Below the pieces are notes generated by a model that was not told the origin of the DNA, searched no databases, and saw only the letters and a program-made list of their open reading frames with translations. Below, piece by piece: positions 8,481 to 22,829 of a DNA stretch of 64,000 bases. Every line of letters starts with the position of its first letter. Position 1 is the stretch's first letter. The stretch spans positions 3,299,353 to 3,363,352 of the forward strand of contig NC_011831.1 of the NCBI RefSeq assembly GCF_000021945.1. Reading direction: 5' to 3'. The position numbers were made by a program, and so were the translations under genes. This stretch comes from Chloroflexus aggregans DSM 9485 (GTDB taxonomy: Bacteria; Chloroflexota; Chloroflexia; Chloroflexales; Chloroflexaceae).

Positions 8481-10724
8481 ATGACCAACACACCTATTCG
8501 GATTGGAGTATTGACCAGCGGTGGCGATGCACCAGGCATGAATGCCGCAGTACGCGCGGTGGTCCGTACCGGAATTAGTCACGGCTGCGAAGTATACGCT
8601 ATCTACGAGGGATATAAGGGTCTGATCCAAGGCGGCACGTTGATCCGACGAATGGATTGGAGTTCGGTCGGTGGGATTATCCAGCGCGGGGGGACGATCA
8701 TCGGGACGGCGCGCAGTGCTGAGTTCCGGACGCGAGAAGGACGACGGCAGGCAGCGGCGAATCTGGTGACACTCGGGATTGACCGATTGGTGATTATCGG
8801 TGGTGATGGCAGCTTGACCGGGGCCGATCTTTTTCGTCGAGAGTGGCCGGAGTTGTTGGCCGAGTTGGTAGCGGCGGGTACGATTAGCGAAGCCCAAGCG
8901 GCGGCGCATCCGCATTTACGCATTGCCGGGATTGTGGGGAGCATCGACAATGATTTCTGTGGCACCGACATGACTATTGGTGCCGATACCGCTCTCCACC
9001 GGATTACCGAGGCGATTGATGCAATTAGCTCAACGGCAGCCAGCCATCAGCGTACCTTTGTGATCGAAGTCATGGGGCGCAATTGTGGCTATCTGGCGCT
9101 CATGGGAGCGATTGCCGGTGGCGCCGATTGGGCGTTTATCCCAGAGATGCCACCGCAGATGGACGACTGGGAGCAGCACATGTGTGATGTGTTGCGGATC
9201 GGGCGTGAGCATGGGCGGCGCGATAGCATTGTAGTGGTGGCTGAAGGTGCGTGCGATCGTCACGGTAAGCCGATTACAGCTCACTATGTCAAGAAGGTCC
9301 TTGAGGAGCGCTTAGGTGAGGATACGCGCGTGACTATTCTCGGCCACGTGCAACGTGGTGGTGCGCCGAGTGCATTTGATCGCTGGATGAGTTCGTTGTT
9401 GGGAGCAACAGCCGTTGAAGAGTTGCTGAACGCGGATGCCGATGCTGAGCCGAAGCTGATCGGTTTGCGGGAAAATCGGGTCGTGCGGTTGCCGCTCATG
9501 ACGTGCGTGAGCGATACGCGGCAGGTGGCTGAGGCCATTGCTCAACACGATTATGAGCGGGCTATCGCGATGCGTGGGAATAGTTTTGTCGAGGCGTATC
9601 GTACCCTTGGGACCCTCATCCAGTCCCAGCCCTCGCCCCCCGACCGCTTGCGGCGCGGTCACCGGTTCGCTGTGATGCACAGTGGTGGTCCGGCGCCGGG
9701 AATGAATACCGCGGTCCGGGCAGCAGTACGGATCGGGATTGATCGCGGTCATACGATGCTTGGGGTGCGTAACGGCTTTCAGGGCCTGATCGATGGCGAT
9801 ATCTTTGAAATGGACTGGATGAGTGTCAGTGGTTGGGCGACGATGGGCGGCGCCGAACTCGGTACCAATCGTAAGATTCCCCAAGGGAGCGAACTGTACC
9901 AAATCGCGCGCAATATCGAACGATTCGGGATCGATGGGATCTTGATGATCGGTGGTTGGGCCGGTTATCAGGCAGCGTACAAACTCTACAGCGAGCGGCA
10001 TATTTTTCCGGCGTTCAATATTCCTATCATTTGCTTGCCGGCAACGATTGATAACAATCTACCCGGTTCTGAACTTAGCTTGGGGGCCGATACAGCACTC
10101 AATAGCATCGTTCATGCGGTTGATCGGATTAAGCAATCGGCGGTGGCCTCCCGGCGGTGTTTTATTGTCGAGGTGATGGGGCGCGATTGTGGGTATCTTG
10201 CGCTGATGAGCGGTCTCGCCACCGGCGCCGAACGGGTCTATCTGCCTGAAGAGGGGATTAACTTGCGCACGTTGCAATCCGATCTCGATGAGATGATGGA
10301 GTGGTTCCGACGTGGTAAACGGTTGAGTCTGATTATCCGCAACGAGAAGGCTAATCCGATCTATACGACCTCGTTTATCTGCTCACTGTTTGAAGAAGAG
10401 GGCGGCAAGCTGTTTGAGGTGCGGCAGGCAATTCTCGGTCATTTGCAGCAGGGTGGTGATCCATCACCGTTTGATCGGATTCAGGCAACACGCCTGGCCG
10501 TCCGCTGTATTGAGTTTCTGATCGAGCATGCCGATCGGCAGGAGCCGGTGGGTGCTTTTATCGGGTATCGTGGCGGTAAGGTGCAGGTGCATCCAATTGA
10601 GGATATGCCGCGGCTGATGGATCCGGTCCATGCGCGTCCGCGTGAGCAGTGGTGGTTGGCGTTACGCCAGATGACGCGGTTGCTAACGACGCCGCCGGTG
10701 TTTCATCAAGTTGAGCAGAAGTGA
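8481..10724 (+). CDS. Tandem-domain 6-phosphofructokinase (two fused PFK modules)
   Basis: A 747-residue protein made of two complete PFK modules, about twice the usual bacterial length of 320, as in eukaryotic PFK. The N-half keeps the catalytic set: SGGDAPGMN, GGDGS (Asp109, Mg/ATP), GSIDND (Asp156 base, Asp158) and MGRNCGYLAL. The C-half, from about residue 395, keeps SGGPAPGMN and MGRDCGYLAL but has GGWAG at 491-495 in place of GGDGS and TIDNN (Asn526) in place of TIDND. It has therefore lost metal-binding acids and is probably regulatory. It would phosphorylate fructose-6-phosphate in glycolysis. The start is supported by GAGGAA 5 bp upstream. The phosphoryl donor (ATP or PPi) cannot be settled, though GGDG favours ATP. 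Confidence 0.92.
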   Translation: MTNTPIRIGVLTSGGDAPGMNAAVRAVVRTGISHGCEVYAIYEGYKGLIQGGTLIRRMDWSSVGGIIQRGGTIIGTARSAEFRTREGRRQAAANLVTLGIDRLVIIGGDGSLTGADLFRREWPELLAELVAAGTISEAQAAAHPHLRIAGIVGSIDNDFCGTDMTIGADTALHRITEAIDAISSTAASHQRTFVIEVMGRNCGYLALMGAIAGGADWAFIPEMPPQMDDWEQHMCDVLRIGREHGRRDSIVVVAEGACDRHGKPITAHYVKKVLEERLGEDTRVTILGHVQRGGAPSAFDRWMSSLLGATAVEELLNADADAEPKLIGLRENRVVRLPLMTCVSDTRQVAEAIAQHDYERAIAMRGNSFVEAYRTLGTLIQSQPSPPDRLRRGHRFAVMHSGGPAPGMNTAVRAAVRIGIDRGHTMLGVRNGFQGLIDGDIFEMDWMSVSGWATMGGAELGTNRKIPQGSELYQIARNIERFGIDGILMIGGWAGYQAAYKLYSERHIFPAFNIPIICLPATIDNNLPGSELSLGADTALNSIVHAVDRIKQSAVASRRCFIVEVMGRDCGYLALMSGLATGAERVYLPEEGINLRTLQSDLDEMMEWFRRGKRLSLIIRNEKANPIYTTSFICSLFEEEGGKLFEVRQAILGHLQQGGDPSPFDRIQATRLAVRCIEFLIEHADRQEPVGAFIGYRGGKVQVHPIEDMPRLMDPVHARPREQWWLALRQMTRLLTTPPVFHQVEQK

Positions 10725-10734
10725 GTTGCGCCGG

Positions 10735-10868
10735 CTCACGCAAAGGACGTAACGCAAAGGCGCAAAGGGCGCTCACGCAAAGGCGCAAAGGGCGCCGAGG
10801 GGGCCAAGCGGGTAACGCAAAGGACGTAACGCAAAGGCGCAAAGGAGGCAAAGGACGCAAAGGATCAC
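10735..10868. repeat. CGCAAAGG-type low-complexity repeat array
   Basis: Degenerate tandem copies of ACGCAAAGGCGCAAAGG run from just after the phosphofructokinase stop codon. The same element recurs near 43.5, 48.0, 52.4, 55.0 and 60.4 kb. Short apparent ORFs through it (NAKAQRAL-type peptides) are artefacts. Confidence 0.85.
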
Positions 10869-10871
10869 CTA

Positions 10872-10896
10872 CCCTCTCCCGCGCAGCGGGAGAGGG
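10872..10896. terminator. GC-rich hairpin between convergent pfk and ssb
   Basis: CCCTCTCCCGC, loop GCA, GCGGGAGAGGG: an 11-bp perfect stem, ending 24 bp beyond the ssb stop codon. It is a widespread intergenic palindrome type and probably acts as a terminator for both convergent genes. Confidence 0.55.
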
Positions 10897-10920
10897 GGCC
10901 GGGAGGTGAGGGCTACTCCC

Positions 10921-11448
10921 CTAAAACGGAATATCCTCATCATCGAGCGGTTGTGGCTGATTGCGTGACGGTGCTCGGTTAACCGGTGCGCGGGTGGATG
11001 GTGAGTTATTAGCCGGGCGTGGATTAGGCGGTGAAGGAGGCGGTGTGCGACGAACCGGCTCGTCGACCGGCTCGTCGTAGACCGGCTCGGCGTCCGGTAC
11101 CGGTCCACGTTCACCCTTGCTCGATAGAATGATCATGTCTTGGGCAATGACCTCGGTGGTGTAGCGCTCTTGGCCGTCGCGATCGACCCATTTGCGCGTT
11201 TGTAGGCGCCCCTCGATGTAAACGCGAGTACCTTTGGTAAGGTATTGGTTGCAGATTTCACCGAGTTTATCCCACGCGACAATGCGGAACCATTCGGTCT
11301 CTTCGTGGGAATGGCCGTCTTTGTCACGCCACGTGCGGTTGCTCGCGACCCGGAAGGTGGTTACAGGGCTGCCTTGTGCCGTGTACCGCATCTCGGGATC
11401 GGCGCCGAGATGACCCGTTAGTTGTACCTTGTTCAGATCCTTTGCCAT
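10921..11448 (-). CDS. ssb: Single-stranded DNA-binding protein
   Basis: A 175-residue SSB. The N-terminal OB fold is clear: LNKVQLTGHLGADPEMRYT, then VTTFRVASNRTW, EWFRIVAWDKLGEICNQYL and KGTRVYIEGRLQTRKW. A Pro/Arg-rich disordered linker (about 115-165) follows and the acidic tail ends in LDDEDIPF, the peptide that recruits SSB-interacting replication and repair proteins. Length and architecture are normal. It has its own promoter about 90 bp upstream (TTGACG, 17 bp, TATGAT) and is not next to rpsF or rpsR, with which ssb often clusters in other phyla. Confidence 0.96.
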   Translation of the reverse strand: MAKDLNKVQLTGHLGADPEMRYTAQGSPVTTFRVASNRTWRDKDGHSHEETEWFRIVAWDKLGEICNQYLTKGTRVYIEGRLQTRKWVDRDGQERYTTEVIAQDMIILSSKGERGPVPDAEPVYDEPVDEPVRRTPPPSPPNPRPANNSPSTRAPVNRAPSRNQPQPLDDEDIPF

Positions 11449-11536
11449 CGTACCCTCCTCGTCTCTCGTGTGTCATCGTCCCAACAGTACCGAACCGAGC
11501 GAGAGCTTTCCCGCACGTTCTCGAACTATTGTGCTA

Positions 11537-11565
11537 ATCATACCATATGCGCTCGCCGCCGTCAA
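11537..11565 (-). promoter_or_regulatory. ssb promoter
   Basis: Minus-strand TTGACG (11565-11560), 17-bp spacer and TATGAT (11542-11537), preceded by TGG. One of the best -35/-10 pairs in the window. Confidence 0.75.
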
Positions 11566-11585
11566 GTGAAACATTGCGTTTTTGT

Positions 11586-11864
11586 CTACGATAACCCGAT
11601 GTCAAACCCGACTTCGAGATCTCGCCGTGAATAACGGCGGAAGGCTAGTACTGTCGTTGTGTGGCGCACGCCGGGTAGGCGAGCGATGCCACCGGGTACG
11701 GTGTCGTCGAGTGATTCGTAAGCGTTGACGCGCAAGACGGCGATGATGTCGTAGTCGCCGGTAACTGAATACACTTCGGCAACGTTGGGTAGTTCGGCGA
11801 TCTCTTGGGCAAGGTCGCTGATCCGTTGCGGTTCGCAGGTAATAAATACAAACGCTGTCACCAT
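11586..11864 (-). CDS. Stand-alone Lrp/AsnC ligand-binding (RAM) domain protein
   Basis: A 92-residue protein matching only the C-terminal effector-binding domain of Lrp/AsnC regulators: MVTAFVFITCEPQRISDLAQEIAELPNV, then VYSVTGDYDIIAVLRV and the RLPGVRHTTTVLAFR ending. The DNA-binding helix-turn-helix is absent and there is no upstream coding remnant of one, so this is a genuine one-domain form, a class known in bacteria and archaea. Such proteins form dimers and higher oligomers that bind amino acids. AAAGGAG lies 7 bp before the ATG. Its target is unknown. Confidence 0.85.
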   Translation of the reverse strand: MVTAFVFITCEPQRISDLAQEIAELPNVAEVYSVTGDYDIIAVLRVNAYESLDDTVPGGIARLPGVRHTTTVLAFRRYSRRDLEVGFDIGLS

Positions 11865-11902
11865 ACGCGCGCTCCTTTGCTCGCTGGCGGTTGTTTTGCT
11901 CC

Positions 11903-11911
11903 ATCATACCA
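11903..11911 (-). promoter_or_regulatory. Extended -10 promoter of the RAM-domain gene
   Basis: Minus-strand TGGTATGAT, 39 bp upstream of the start codon and identical to the ssb extended -10. No good -35 was found. Confidence 0.5.
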
Positions 11912-11937
11912 GATGAACGCGCTGGCTTGGCGACCTT

Positions 11938-13935
11938 TCAAAACGGCTCCGGTGGGCGGACGCGCCAGAGCATCGGTGTGAGCCAGTACCAGCATGTGTT
12001 GAATAACACGAATAGGCCGGCCCCGATTACGCCGATTCGACCGACCCATCCACGTTGCCACAACGTATCGCATGTCGCCGCTGTGCCGATGGCAATTGCC
12101 CAGCCTAACGCCATTAGGTAGCGTGGACTGTTCGAGACCTGAGTGATGAAGGGTAACGTAGCGAAGATGATGGCAACTACGAAGCTTAAACCCATCAGGC
12201 CGATCGTGATTTGCCGGCCTTGTCGCCGGAGCAAGAGCCATAGACCGATAAGTGCGAAAGGTATTGGGAGAAGTCCATAATGGGCAATCAGTCCGGCTTG
12301 CCAGAGATTGTTCCATAAGGCTTCGCGGTTGATCGGCGCCCGTCCGGCTACAGCCGTGAGACCGCCCGTGCGGGCGGTGTCGAGTTGGGTGAGGAACATT
12401 GGCAGGTAGGCGCTGTAGAAGAAGATAATGGCGAATAGGGCGCCAATGCCGATGGCAAGGGTGAGCGACCCACTCACTACCCGTGCCCATTGCAAACCCA
12501 GTCCGCGGGCGATCCAGACGATAGCGATCAGGAGACCGAGCAACGTGCCACTACTGATCAGAAAACCGAAGTGACCGAGAAAGACTATCGCACTGAGAGC
12601 GGCGAGACCGGCTATCCACTCGTGCCGGTACTGCCCAGCTCGCCAGTCTTCCCAAGCTCTGATAATACCCCATATGAACAATAAGTAGAGACTTTGGGTG
12701 ATAATATGCGTGTCAAACGACCACCACGTAGTGAGATAGGTGGCAGCGGTGAAGACGTAGATCGCAGCGGCGAGTAGGGCCGGACGTGGTCGGAGAACGC
12801 GACGGGCAATGACGTAAACAATCAGCGCACTAAGGCTATCGGCGAGGGCCGCACCGATTTGCAAAAGGAGTGGGGTCGCGATCCCCAATACGTGACCGGG
12901 GGCGAGAAGGAGGTATGGCCCCGGCGGATAGGGAAAGTCAATGCCGCGATTCTTCGAGATGATCGTGATCAGGCCACCCAACGCTTCATGAAAGCGATTC
13001 GTGTGAAAGCCGATGTCACCCGGCATGCTGGCCGGGTAGAAGCGGCCTCCGATCCGGGTCGCGAATGCAATTGCCACTATCACACTAAGTGTGTCAGCGA
13101 TGCCCTGAGGCCGTATCTGTCTCCGTACCCATGCCTGTATCGCCAGAGTTAAGGGATAGGTCAGAGCAAGAGCTGCAAACGCCGCTTCGGCGCCAAATGC
13201 CCAGCGTGCCGGGTCGAGGATCATAGCGGCGGCGAGTAATCCACTGCCGATTGCCAGGCCCCACAGCGCCTGACGATGCATAGTACGGACAAGGATGAGC
13301 CAACCCACGATCACGACGCCGATCCACCATGCAAGCGGTGTAAGTGCTGGCCAAGCCCACCCGCCGGGAACGGTTGCTACGATAACGCGCTCCAGTGGTA
13401 GGCTGAGCTGACGTGGATCCTGTGCCGGCTGAAAGCTGTCGCTCACCAGCCGCAAGCGCAGGTTCCCATCTGGTGTGGGTGGCACGATGAGCCATTGCCG
13501 ACTGCCGCTGCGCTGTACCGGTAGCTCGGCGATGAATTGATTTTCGTGCCACACCTGGAGCGTGGTAGGTACCCGATCGACTATCTCTGCTCCGATAGGT
13601 AACCAGTGAAGCTCGATGACCGTTGCTCGTAATCCAAAGGTTGGTAAGAACACTTGAGAGTCGCCGCTCGTCCAGCGAAATGTGCCGAAGAAGCTCTTCT
13701 CAGCAGTGTTAAAGTCGCGCAGAAAGGGCAGATCGGCGTCACCGATCCCCTCTTCATAACCAACATCGATCACGTGTTGGTGGGGGATTTGGGCGGTGAG
13801 GATGGCAATGGCGAATAACAGCCCCACTGCAACCCAGAGGGCCGGTGTACGCAGAGCACGCCAGTCTTGGCCAAGCGTATTGCTAATGGCGATAACCATA
13901 GGCAGCACTACACAGAAAACCGCGAAGCGCAGCAC
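11938..13935 (-). CDS. Polytopic membrane protein, GT-C glycosyltransferase-like
   Basis: A 665-residue integral membrane protein with two N-terminal hydrophobic segments, a soluble periplasmic-type region (about residues 55-180, WTSGDSQVFLPTF onward) and then roughly ten membrane helices. A loop after the third hydrophobic block contains GDIGFHTNRFHEAL and FPYPPGPYLLLAPGHVLG, an arrangement seen in GT-C type glycosyltransferases and related polyprenyl-sugar enzymes, but no diagnostic catalytic motif is certain. The annotated start is a GTG. The next Met in frame is at 13896 and could be the true start, since no ribosome binding site is evident. It lies 43 bp after the rpoC stop codon in the same direction, so it may be co-transcribed with rpoBC. 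Function unassigned. Confidence 0.6.
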   Translation of the reverse strand: MLRFAVFCVVLPMVIAISNTLGQDWRALRTPALWVAVGLLFAIAILTAQIPHQHVIDVGYEEGIGDADLPFLRDFNTAEKSFFGTFRWTSGDSQVFLPTFGLRATVIELHWLPIGAEIVDRVPTTLQVWHENQFIAELPVQRSGSRQWLIVPPTPDGNLRLRLVSDSFQPAQDPRQLSLPLERVIVATVPGGWAWPALTPLAWWIGVVIVGWLILVRTMHRQALWGLAIGSGLLAAAMILDPARWAFGAEAAFAALALTYPLTLAIQAWVRRQIRPQGIADTLSVIVAIAFATRIGGRFYPASMPGDIGFHTNRFHEALGGLITIISKNRGIDFPYPPGPYLLLAPGHVLGIATPLLLQIGAALADSLSALIVYVIARRVLRPRPALLAAAIYVFTAATYLTTWWSFDTHIITQSLYLLFIWGIIRAWEDWRAGQYRHEWIAGLAALSAIVFLGHFGFLISSGTLLGLLIAIVWIARGLGLQWARVVSGSLTLAIGIGALFAIIFFYSAYLPMFLTQLDTARTGGLTAVAGRAPINREALWNNLWQAGLIAHYGLLPIPFALIGLWLLLRRQGRQITIGLMGLSFVVAIIFATLPFITQVSNSPRYLMALGWAIAIGTAATCDTLWQRGWVGRIGVIGAGLFVLFNTCWYWLTPMLWRVRPPEPF

Positions 13936-13978
13936 GTTGTCGCGCTTCGCGGCTATATTTATCTCCTACCGTTACGGA

Positions 13979-18481
<4,503 letters not shown>

Positions 18482-18793
18482 GGGGACTTACTCCTGTAGC
18501 GGAAGCATACCGCCAGACTTCATGCGCCGACTACGACATACATCAACCGTAGTGGCGCCGTGCTTGGGTCAGTTCCGTCTGATTTGGTGTCGTACAGTGC
18601 TGGGGTGTCAACGATACATCATAGGCTCGCACAAAGCGACGAGATCGTGGTGCTAAGGTTAATGTTCTGTTACGCAGTGTAGAGACGTTGCCTGGCAACG
18701 TCTCTACCGAACAGATGTCATCCTTACCAACCACCGATTGCCGGCATCCCATTGATCATACCGTGACCGATCCCCATCTTCCGATCCGAACGA
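18482..18793 (-). other. rpoB-rpoC intergenic region
   Basis: Unusually long (312 bp) for a pair that is nearly abutting in most bacteria. I see no ORF with coding character. It holds the 29-bp GTAGAGACG-type palindrome and the rpoC ribosome binding site; no convincing promoter was found. Confidence 0.6.
18679..18707. repeat. GTAGAGACG-type palindrome between rpoB and rpoC
   Basis: GTAGAGACGTTGCC, central T, GGCAACGTCTCTAC: perfect 14-bp arms. The outer sequence GTAGAGACG/CGTCTCTAC is shared with the 50-bp palindrome at 29.1 kb, so this is a dispersed repeat. As RNA it would form a strong stem inside the rpoBC transcript. Confidence 0.8.
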
Positions 18794-21700
18794 TTAGAAT
18801 TCGCCGCGTTCCATACCACTCAGGTTAATACCTTCGAGGGCACCGATGTCGCTATCGAGGTCATCGCTCAGCTCAACCGGCTTCTCGTCGGCGCTTAGCA
18901 CTTCGACGCTAAGGCCAAGGCTCTGCAACTCCTTGATCAGCACCTTGAAGCTTTCAGGTACACCGGCCTCTTGGATCGGCTCACCCTTCACAATTGCCTC
19001 ATACGTCTTGACGCGGCCAACTACGTCGTCGGATTTGACGGTCAGCATCTCTTGCAAGGTGTAAGCGGCACCGTATGCCTCCAATGCCCACACCTCCATC
19101 TCACCAAAGCGCTGCCCACCGAACTGCGCCTTACCACCGAGCGGTTGCTGAGTGACAAGGCTGTAGGGACCGGTCGAGCGCGCGTGAATCTTGTCTTCAA
19201 CGAGGTGGGCTAGTTTGAGCATATAGGCATAGCCGACGGTAACCGGATGGTCGAATTTCTCGCCGGTCCGGCCATCGTAGAGGGTTACCTTCCCATCGGC
19301 AGGCAAGCCAGCCTGTACGAGCAGGTCCTTAATCTGATCCTCGTGAGCGCCGTCGAACACCGGTGTGGCGACGCGGAACCCAAGGCGGGCGGCGGCCCAG
19401 CCGAGGTGGGTTTCAAGAATCTGACCGATATTCATACGCGACGGCACACCGATGGGATTGAGGATAATATCCACCGGGCGGCCATCGGGCAAGAACGGCA
19501 TATCCTCCATCGGTAAGACGCGCGAGACGACACCCTTATTTCCGTGGCGACCGGCCATCTTATCACCGGCGCTAATCTTGCGCTTCTGGCAAAGCAGAAC
19601 CCGCACCGTCTGATTCACGCCGACCGGTAGTTCAGCCCCTTCGCTGCGCGAGAACACTTTGACATCAATAACCTTCCCGCGCACACCGTTGGGCACGCGC
19701 AGCGAGCTATCTTTCACCTCACGGGCCTTCTCACCAAAGATCGCCCGCAGCAGACGCTCTTCGGCGGTCAAGTCGGTCTCGCCTTTGGGAGTGATCTTTC
19801 CTACCAGAATATCGTTCGGTTGCACCTCGGCACCGATGTAGATAATACCGCGTTCATCAAGGTTGCGCAGGCTATCCTGCCCAACGTTTGGAATATCGCG
19901 GGTAATCTCTTCGGGACCGAGCTTGGTATCGCGCGCCTCAACCTCATACTTTTCAATATGGATCGACGTAAAGATATCCTCGCGTACCAGCCGCTCGCTG
20001 ACCAGAATAGCGTCCTCAAAGTTACCGCCCTCCCACGGCATATACGCTACCAACACATTCTGGCCGAGCGCCAACTCGCCCTGATCGGTACTCGAGCTGT
20101 CGGCGATCACATCACCGGCACGCACCTGCTGACCACGCACCACCGACGGACGCTGGTTGATACAGGTATCTTGGTTACTGCGCATAAACTTACGCAGGCG
20201 ATACTCTGTCCGCTTGCCGTCATCTTCCTCGACGATGATGCGATTGCCGGTCGCGCTCACTACCACGCCATCGCGGCGGGCCACCACCACTTGGCCACTA
20301 TCGCGAGCAGTGCGATACTCCATCCCGGTGCCGACAATCGGCGCATCAGGGCGGAGTAGCGGCACAGCTTGCCGTTGCATGTTCGACCCCATCAGCGCCC
20401 GGTTTGCGTCGTCGTGCTCAAGGAAGGGGATCAGCGAGGTCGAGACACTCACCACTTGTTTGGGTGATACGTCCATGTAATCAACTCGCTCAACCCGTTC
20501 GGTCACGAAATCCTCACCGAAGCGACACGAGACGGTTGTATCGAGGAAGCGGTTATGTTCATCGAGCGGTGCATTGGCCTGCACGATGACGAAGCGATCT
20601 TCTTCATCGGCACTCAGGTAATCAACCTCTTGCGACACGACCGGACGGATCTTAATCTGCTTCATCGGCAGGTTCACAATCCGTTCGGCGAGGGCGCGGT
20701 TAATTTCGGTACCGGCCTCGGCGATTAATTCACCGGTGTTGGGATCGACAACATCCTCACGGAGAATCTGACCGCGCAGCAAGCCAATCGTAATCTGGCG
20801 GGCAATCTGGTCGTCGACACGAGTACCCTTGGCAGCGATCAGATCACCGGTGCGGAGATCGCGCACGTCCCGCAGTAAAATGCCTTTTTCGCGCCACACT
20901 TGGGCGTTATCGATGCTGTTATACACCTTGCGATACGGTGTTTCGAGAAAGCCCATCTCATTAACGCGGGCGAAAGTCGACATCGTACCGATCAAGCCGA
21001 TGTTCGGGCCTTCCGGTGTTTCCACCGGACAGATGCGGCCATAGTGCGAGTGATGCACGTCGCGCACTTCAAAGCCGGCGCGGTCACGCGAGAGACCACC
21101 GGGACCAAGCGCTGACAGACGGCGCTTATTGGTCAACTCGGCGAGCGGATTGGTCTGATCCATAAACTGGCTCAACTGCGAACCACCAAAGAATTCGCGC
21201 ATCGCCGCAACTACGGGTCGGATGTTAATCAGACCGTTGGGTGTAGCGCTGGCCGGGTCTTGGAGTGACATCCGCTCTTTCACTACCCGTTCGAGGCGGA
21301 GTAGACCAACGCGGAATTGTTGCTGGATCAACTCACCGACGGTACGCACGCGGCGGTTCCCAAGATGGTCGATGTCATCAGGGCGACCGTAGCCGTTGTT
21401 GAGCAAAATCATTTGCTCTACGATACGGAAAATATCGCGAGGTAGGAGCACGCGAACACTGAGATCGGGTGCTTTGGGACCATCACGGCGGGCATCGCGC
21501 TCCCAGAGGTTCTTGTTGAGCTTGTAGCGGCCCACTTTCGCCAGATCGTACCGTCGCGGGTTAAAGAGCAACGATTCGATCAGCGTGCGCGCGTTCTCAA
21601 GTGTCGGCGGGTCACCGGGACGCAACCGCTTGTACAGCTCAAGCAATGCCTCTTTCGCATTGTGCGACGGGTCCTTATCAATCGTCGCCTGGATGTATAG

Positions 21701-22477
21701 ATGTTCGGCCACCGTATCGACGTGGCGGAACAATTCGATAAGATGCTCATTGTGACCGTACTTATCGAGTTCGTTATCGGGTGCCCAGCGTCCGCTACCA
21801 TCTTCGTTGGCGATCCAGGCGCTAATGGCGCGGAGCAAGATGGTGACCGGAATCTTACGCTTGCGATCAACTTTGACGCTGATCACATCGCGCTTGTTGG
21901 TCTCGAACTCAAGCCATGCACCGCGGTTAGGGATCAGCTTGGCGGTATGAAGGGCACGACCGCTGGTTGGATCCTTTTCATCTTTAAAATAGACCCCCGG
22001 TGAGCGGATCAATTGTGAGACGACCACTCGTTCGGCGCCGTTGTAAACGAAGGTGCCGTTATCGGTCATCATCGGAAAATCACCAAGGAAGATCTCCGAT
22101 TCCTTAATCTCACCGGTGGTGAGAATACGCAATTCGACCTTCACCCGTAGCGGGGCTGCATAGGTTAGGTCACGATCGCGGCATTCGAACTCGTCATAAC
22201 GGGGTTCACCGAAGGTATATTCACGAAAGTGTAGTTCGAGGTTCTTACCGGTAAAATCGGTAATTGGCGAAATCTCGTCGAAGAGTTCGCGCAGCCCCTC
22301 ACGTTTGAACCATTCAAAACTCTTGAGTTGGGTTTCGATCAGCAACGGTAGATCAATCGCATCTTTGATGCGTGCGAACGAGCGGCGTTCGATCCGGCGC
22401 GACCGGCGACCGTCGAAGCCCGGGTCGATCGGGGCGATCAGCGGCTGAAGGACCACGCTCTCAATCAACGGGGGCAT
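18794..22477 (-). CDS. rpoB: DNA-directed RNA polymerase subunit beta
   Basis: A 1227-residue beta subunit. Recognisable blocks include [27 protein letters not shown] (the rifampicin-binding region), [33 protein letters not shown], and [13 protein letters not shown] with the C-terminal clamp [28 protein letters not shown]. The reading frame extends upstream to a GTG at 22558, but the ATG at 22477 (MPPLIESVV) is preceded by GAGAGG at 6 bp and is the better start. A promoter lies about 225 bp upstream. It forms the transcription core enzyme with rpoC downstream. Confidence 0.98.
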   Translation of the reverse strand: MPPLIESVVLQPLIAPIDPGFDGRRSRRIERRSFARIKDAIDLPLLIETQLKSFEWFKREGLRELFDEISPITDFTGKNLELHFREYTFGEPRYDEFECRDRDLTYAAPLRVKVELRILTTGEIKESEIFLGDFPMMTDNGTFVYNGAERVVVSQLIRSPGVYFKDEKDPTSGRALHTAKLIPNRGAWLEFETNKRDVISVKVDRKRKIPVTILLRAISAWIANEDGSGRWAPDNELDKYGHNEHLIELFRHVDTVAEHLYIQATIDKDPSHNAKEALLELYKRLRPGDPPTLENARTLIESLLFNPRRYDLAKVGRYKLNKNLWERDARRDGPKAPDLSVRVLLPRDIFRIVEQMILLNNGYGRPDDIDHLGNRRVRTVGELIQQQFRVGLLRLERVVKERMSLQDPASATPNGLINIRPVVAAMREFFGGSQLSQFMDQTNPLAELTNKRRLSALGPGGLSRDRAGFEVRDVHHSHYGRICPVETPEGPNIGLIGTMSTFARVNEMGFLETPYRKVYNSIDNAQVWREKGILLRDVRDLRTGDLIAAKGTRVDDQIARQITIGLLRGQILREDVVDPNTGELIAEAGTEINRALAERIVNLPMKQIKIRPVVSQEVDYLSADEEDRFVIVQANAPLDEHNRFLDTTVSCRFGEDFVTERVERVDYMDVSPKQVVSVSTSLIPFLEHDDANRALMGSNMQRQAVPLLRPDAPIVGTGMEYRTARDSGQVVVARRDGVVVSATGNRIIVEEDDGKRTEYRLRKFMRSNQDTCINQRPSVVRGQQVRAGDVIADSSSTDQGELALGQNVLVAYMPWEGGNFEDAILVSERLVREDIFTSIHIEKYEVEARDTKLGPEEITRDIPNVGQDSLRNLDERGIIYIGAEVQPNDILVGKITPKGETDLTAEERLLRAIFGEKAREVKDSSLRVPNGVRGKVIDVKVFSRSEGAELPVGVNQTVRVLLCQKRKISAGDKMAGRHGNKGVVSRVLPMEDMPFLPDGRPVDIILNPIGVPSRMNIGQILETHLGWAAARLGFRVATPVFDGAHEDQIKDLLVQAGLPADGKVTLYDGRTGEKFDHPVTVGYAYMLKLAHLVEDKIHARSTGPYSLVTQQPLGGKAQFGGQRFGEMEVWALEAYGAAYTLQEMLTVKSDDVVGRVKTYEAIVKGEPIQEAGVPESFKVLIKELQSLGLSVEVLSADEKPVELSDDLDSDIGALEGINLSGMERGEF

Positions 22478-22829
22478 ACGCACCTCTCTTCTCTGTATCC
22501 GGTTTGGTTCATCATGCTGCGTGGCGAACGGGTTGGTTACAAAAACAGAAATAGCCACCTCTCGGCTTGCCCATCAGTGGACTGCCGGTAGACTGGCCCA
22601 AACTTACGTACCGGTTAGCATTCATTGCGCCCCACACGGGGACTTCCTGCCATAATAGTAATCACTAATCTGAGCGCGCTTATTACAGATCGCGAAAGGC
22701 AATAATACCATGAACTACTGAAAAGATCAAGAGGTTACTTTGGATATGATGAGTGGCAACGACACTGTTGAACCGTATAATCAGTATACCACAAGAGCCT
22801 CCGCACTGCAGGGGTAGTGTTAGCGAGAA
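22478..22829. other. rpoB upstream region
   Basis: 352 bp without a gene. It contains the rpoB promoter and, further upstream, a second minus-strand CTTGTGGTATACT (22801-22789) identical over 13 bp to the hrcA -10 region. The histidine kinase gene ends at its distal edge. Confidence 0.55.
22702..22730 (-). promoter_or_regulatory. rpoB promoter
   Basis: Minus-strand TTGATC (22730-22725), 17-bp spacer and TATTAT (22707-22702), with TGG before the -10. It would give a leader of about 215 nt. Confidence 0.6.

Noticed and set aside
9312-10001. 229-codon minus-strand ORF inside the phosphofructokinase gene
   Set aside because: Shadow ORF opposite conserved PFK motifs.
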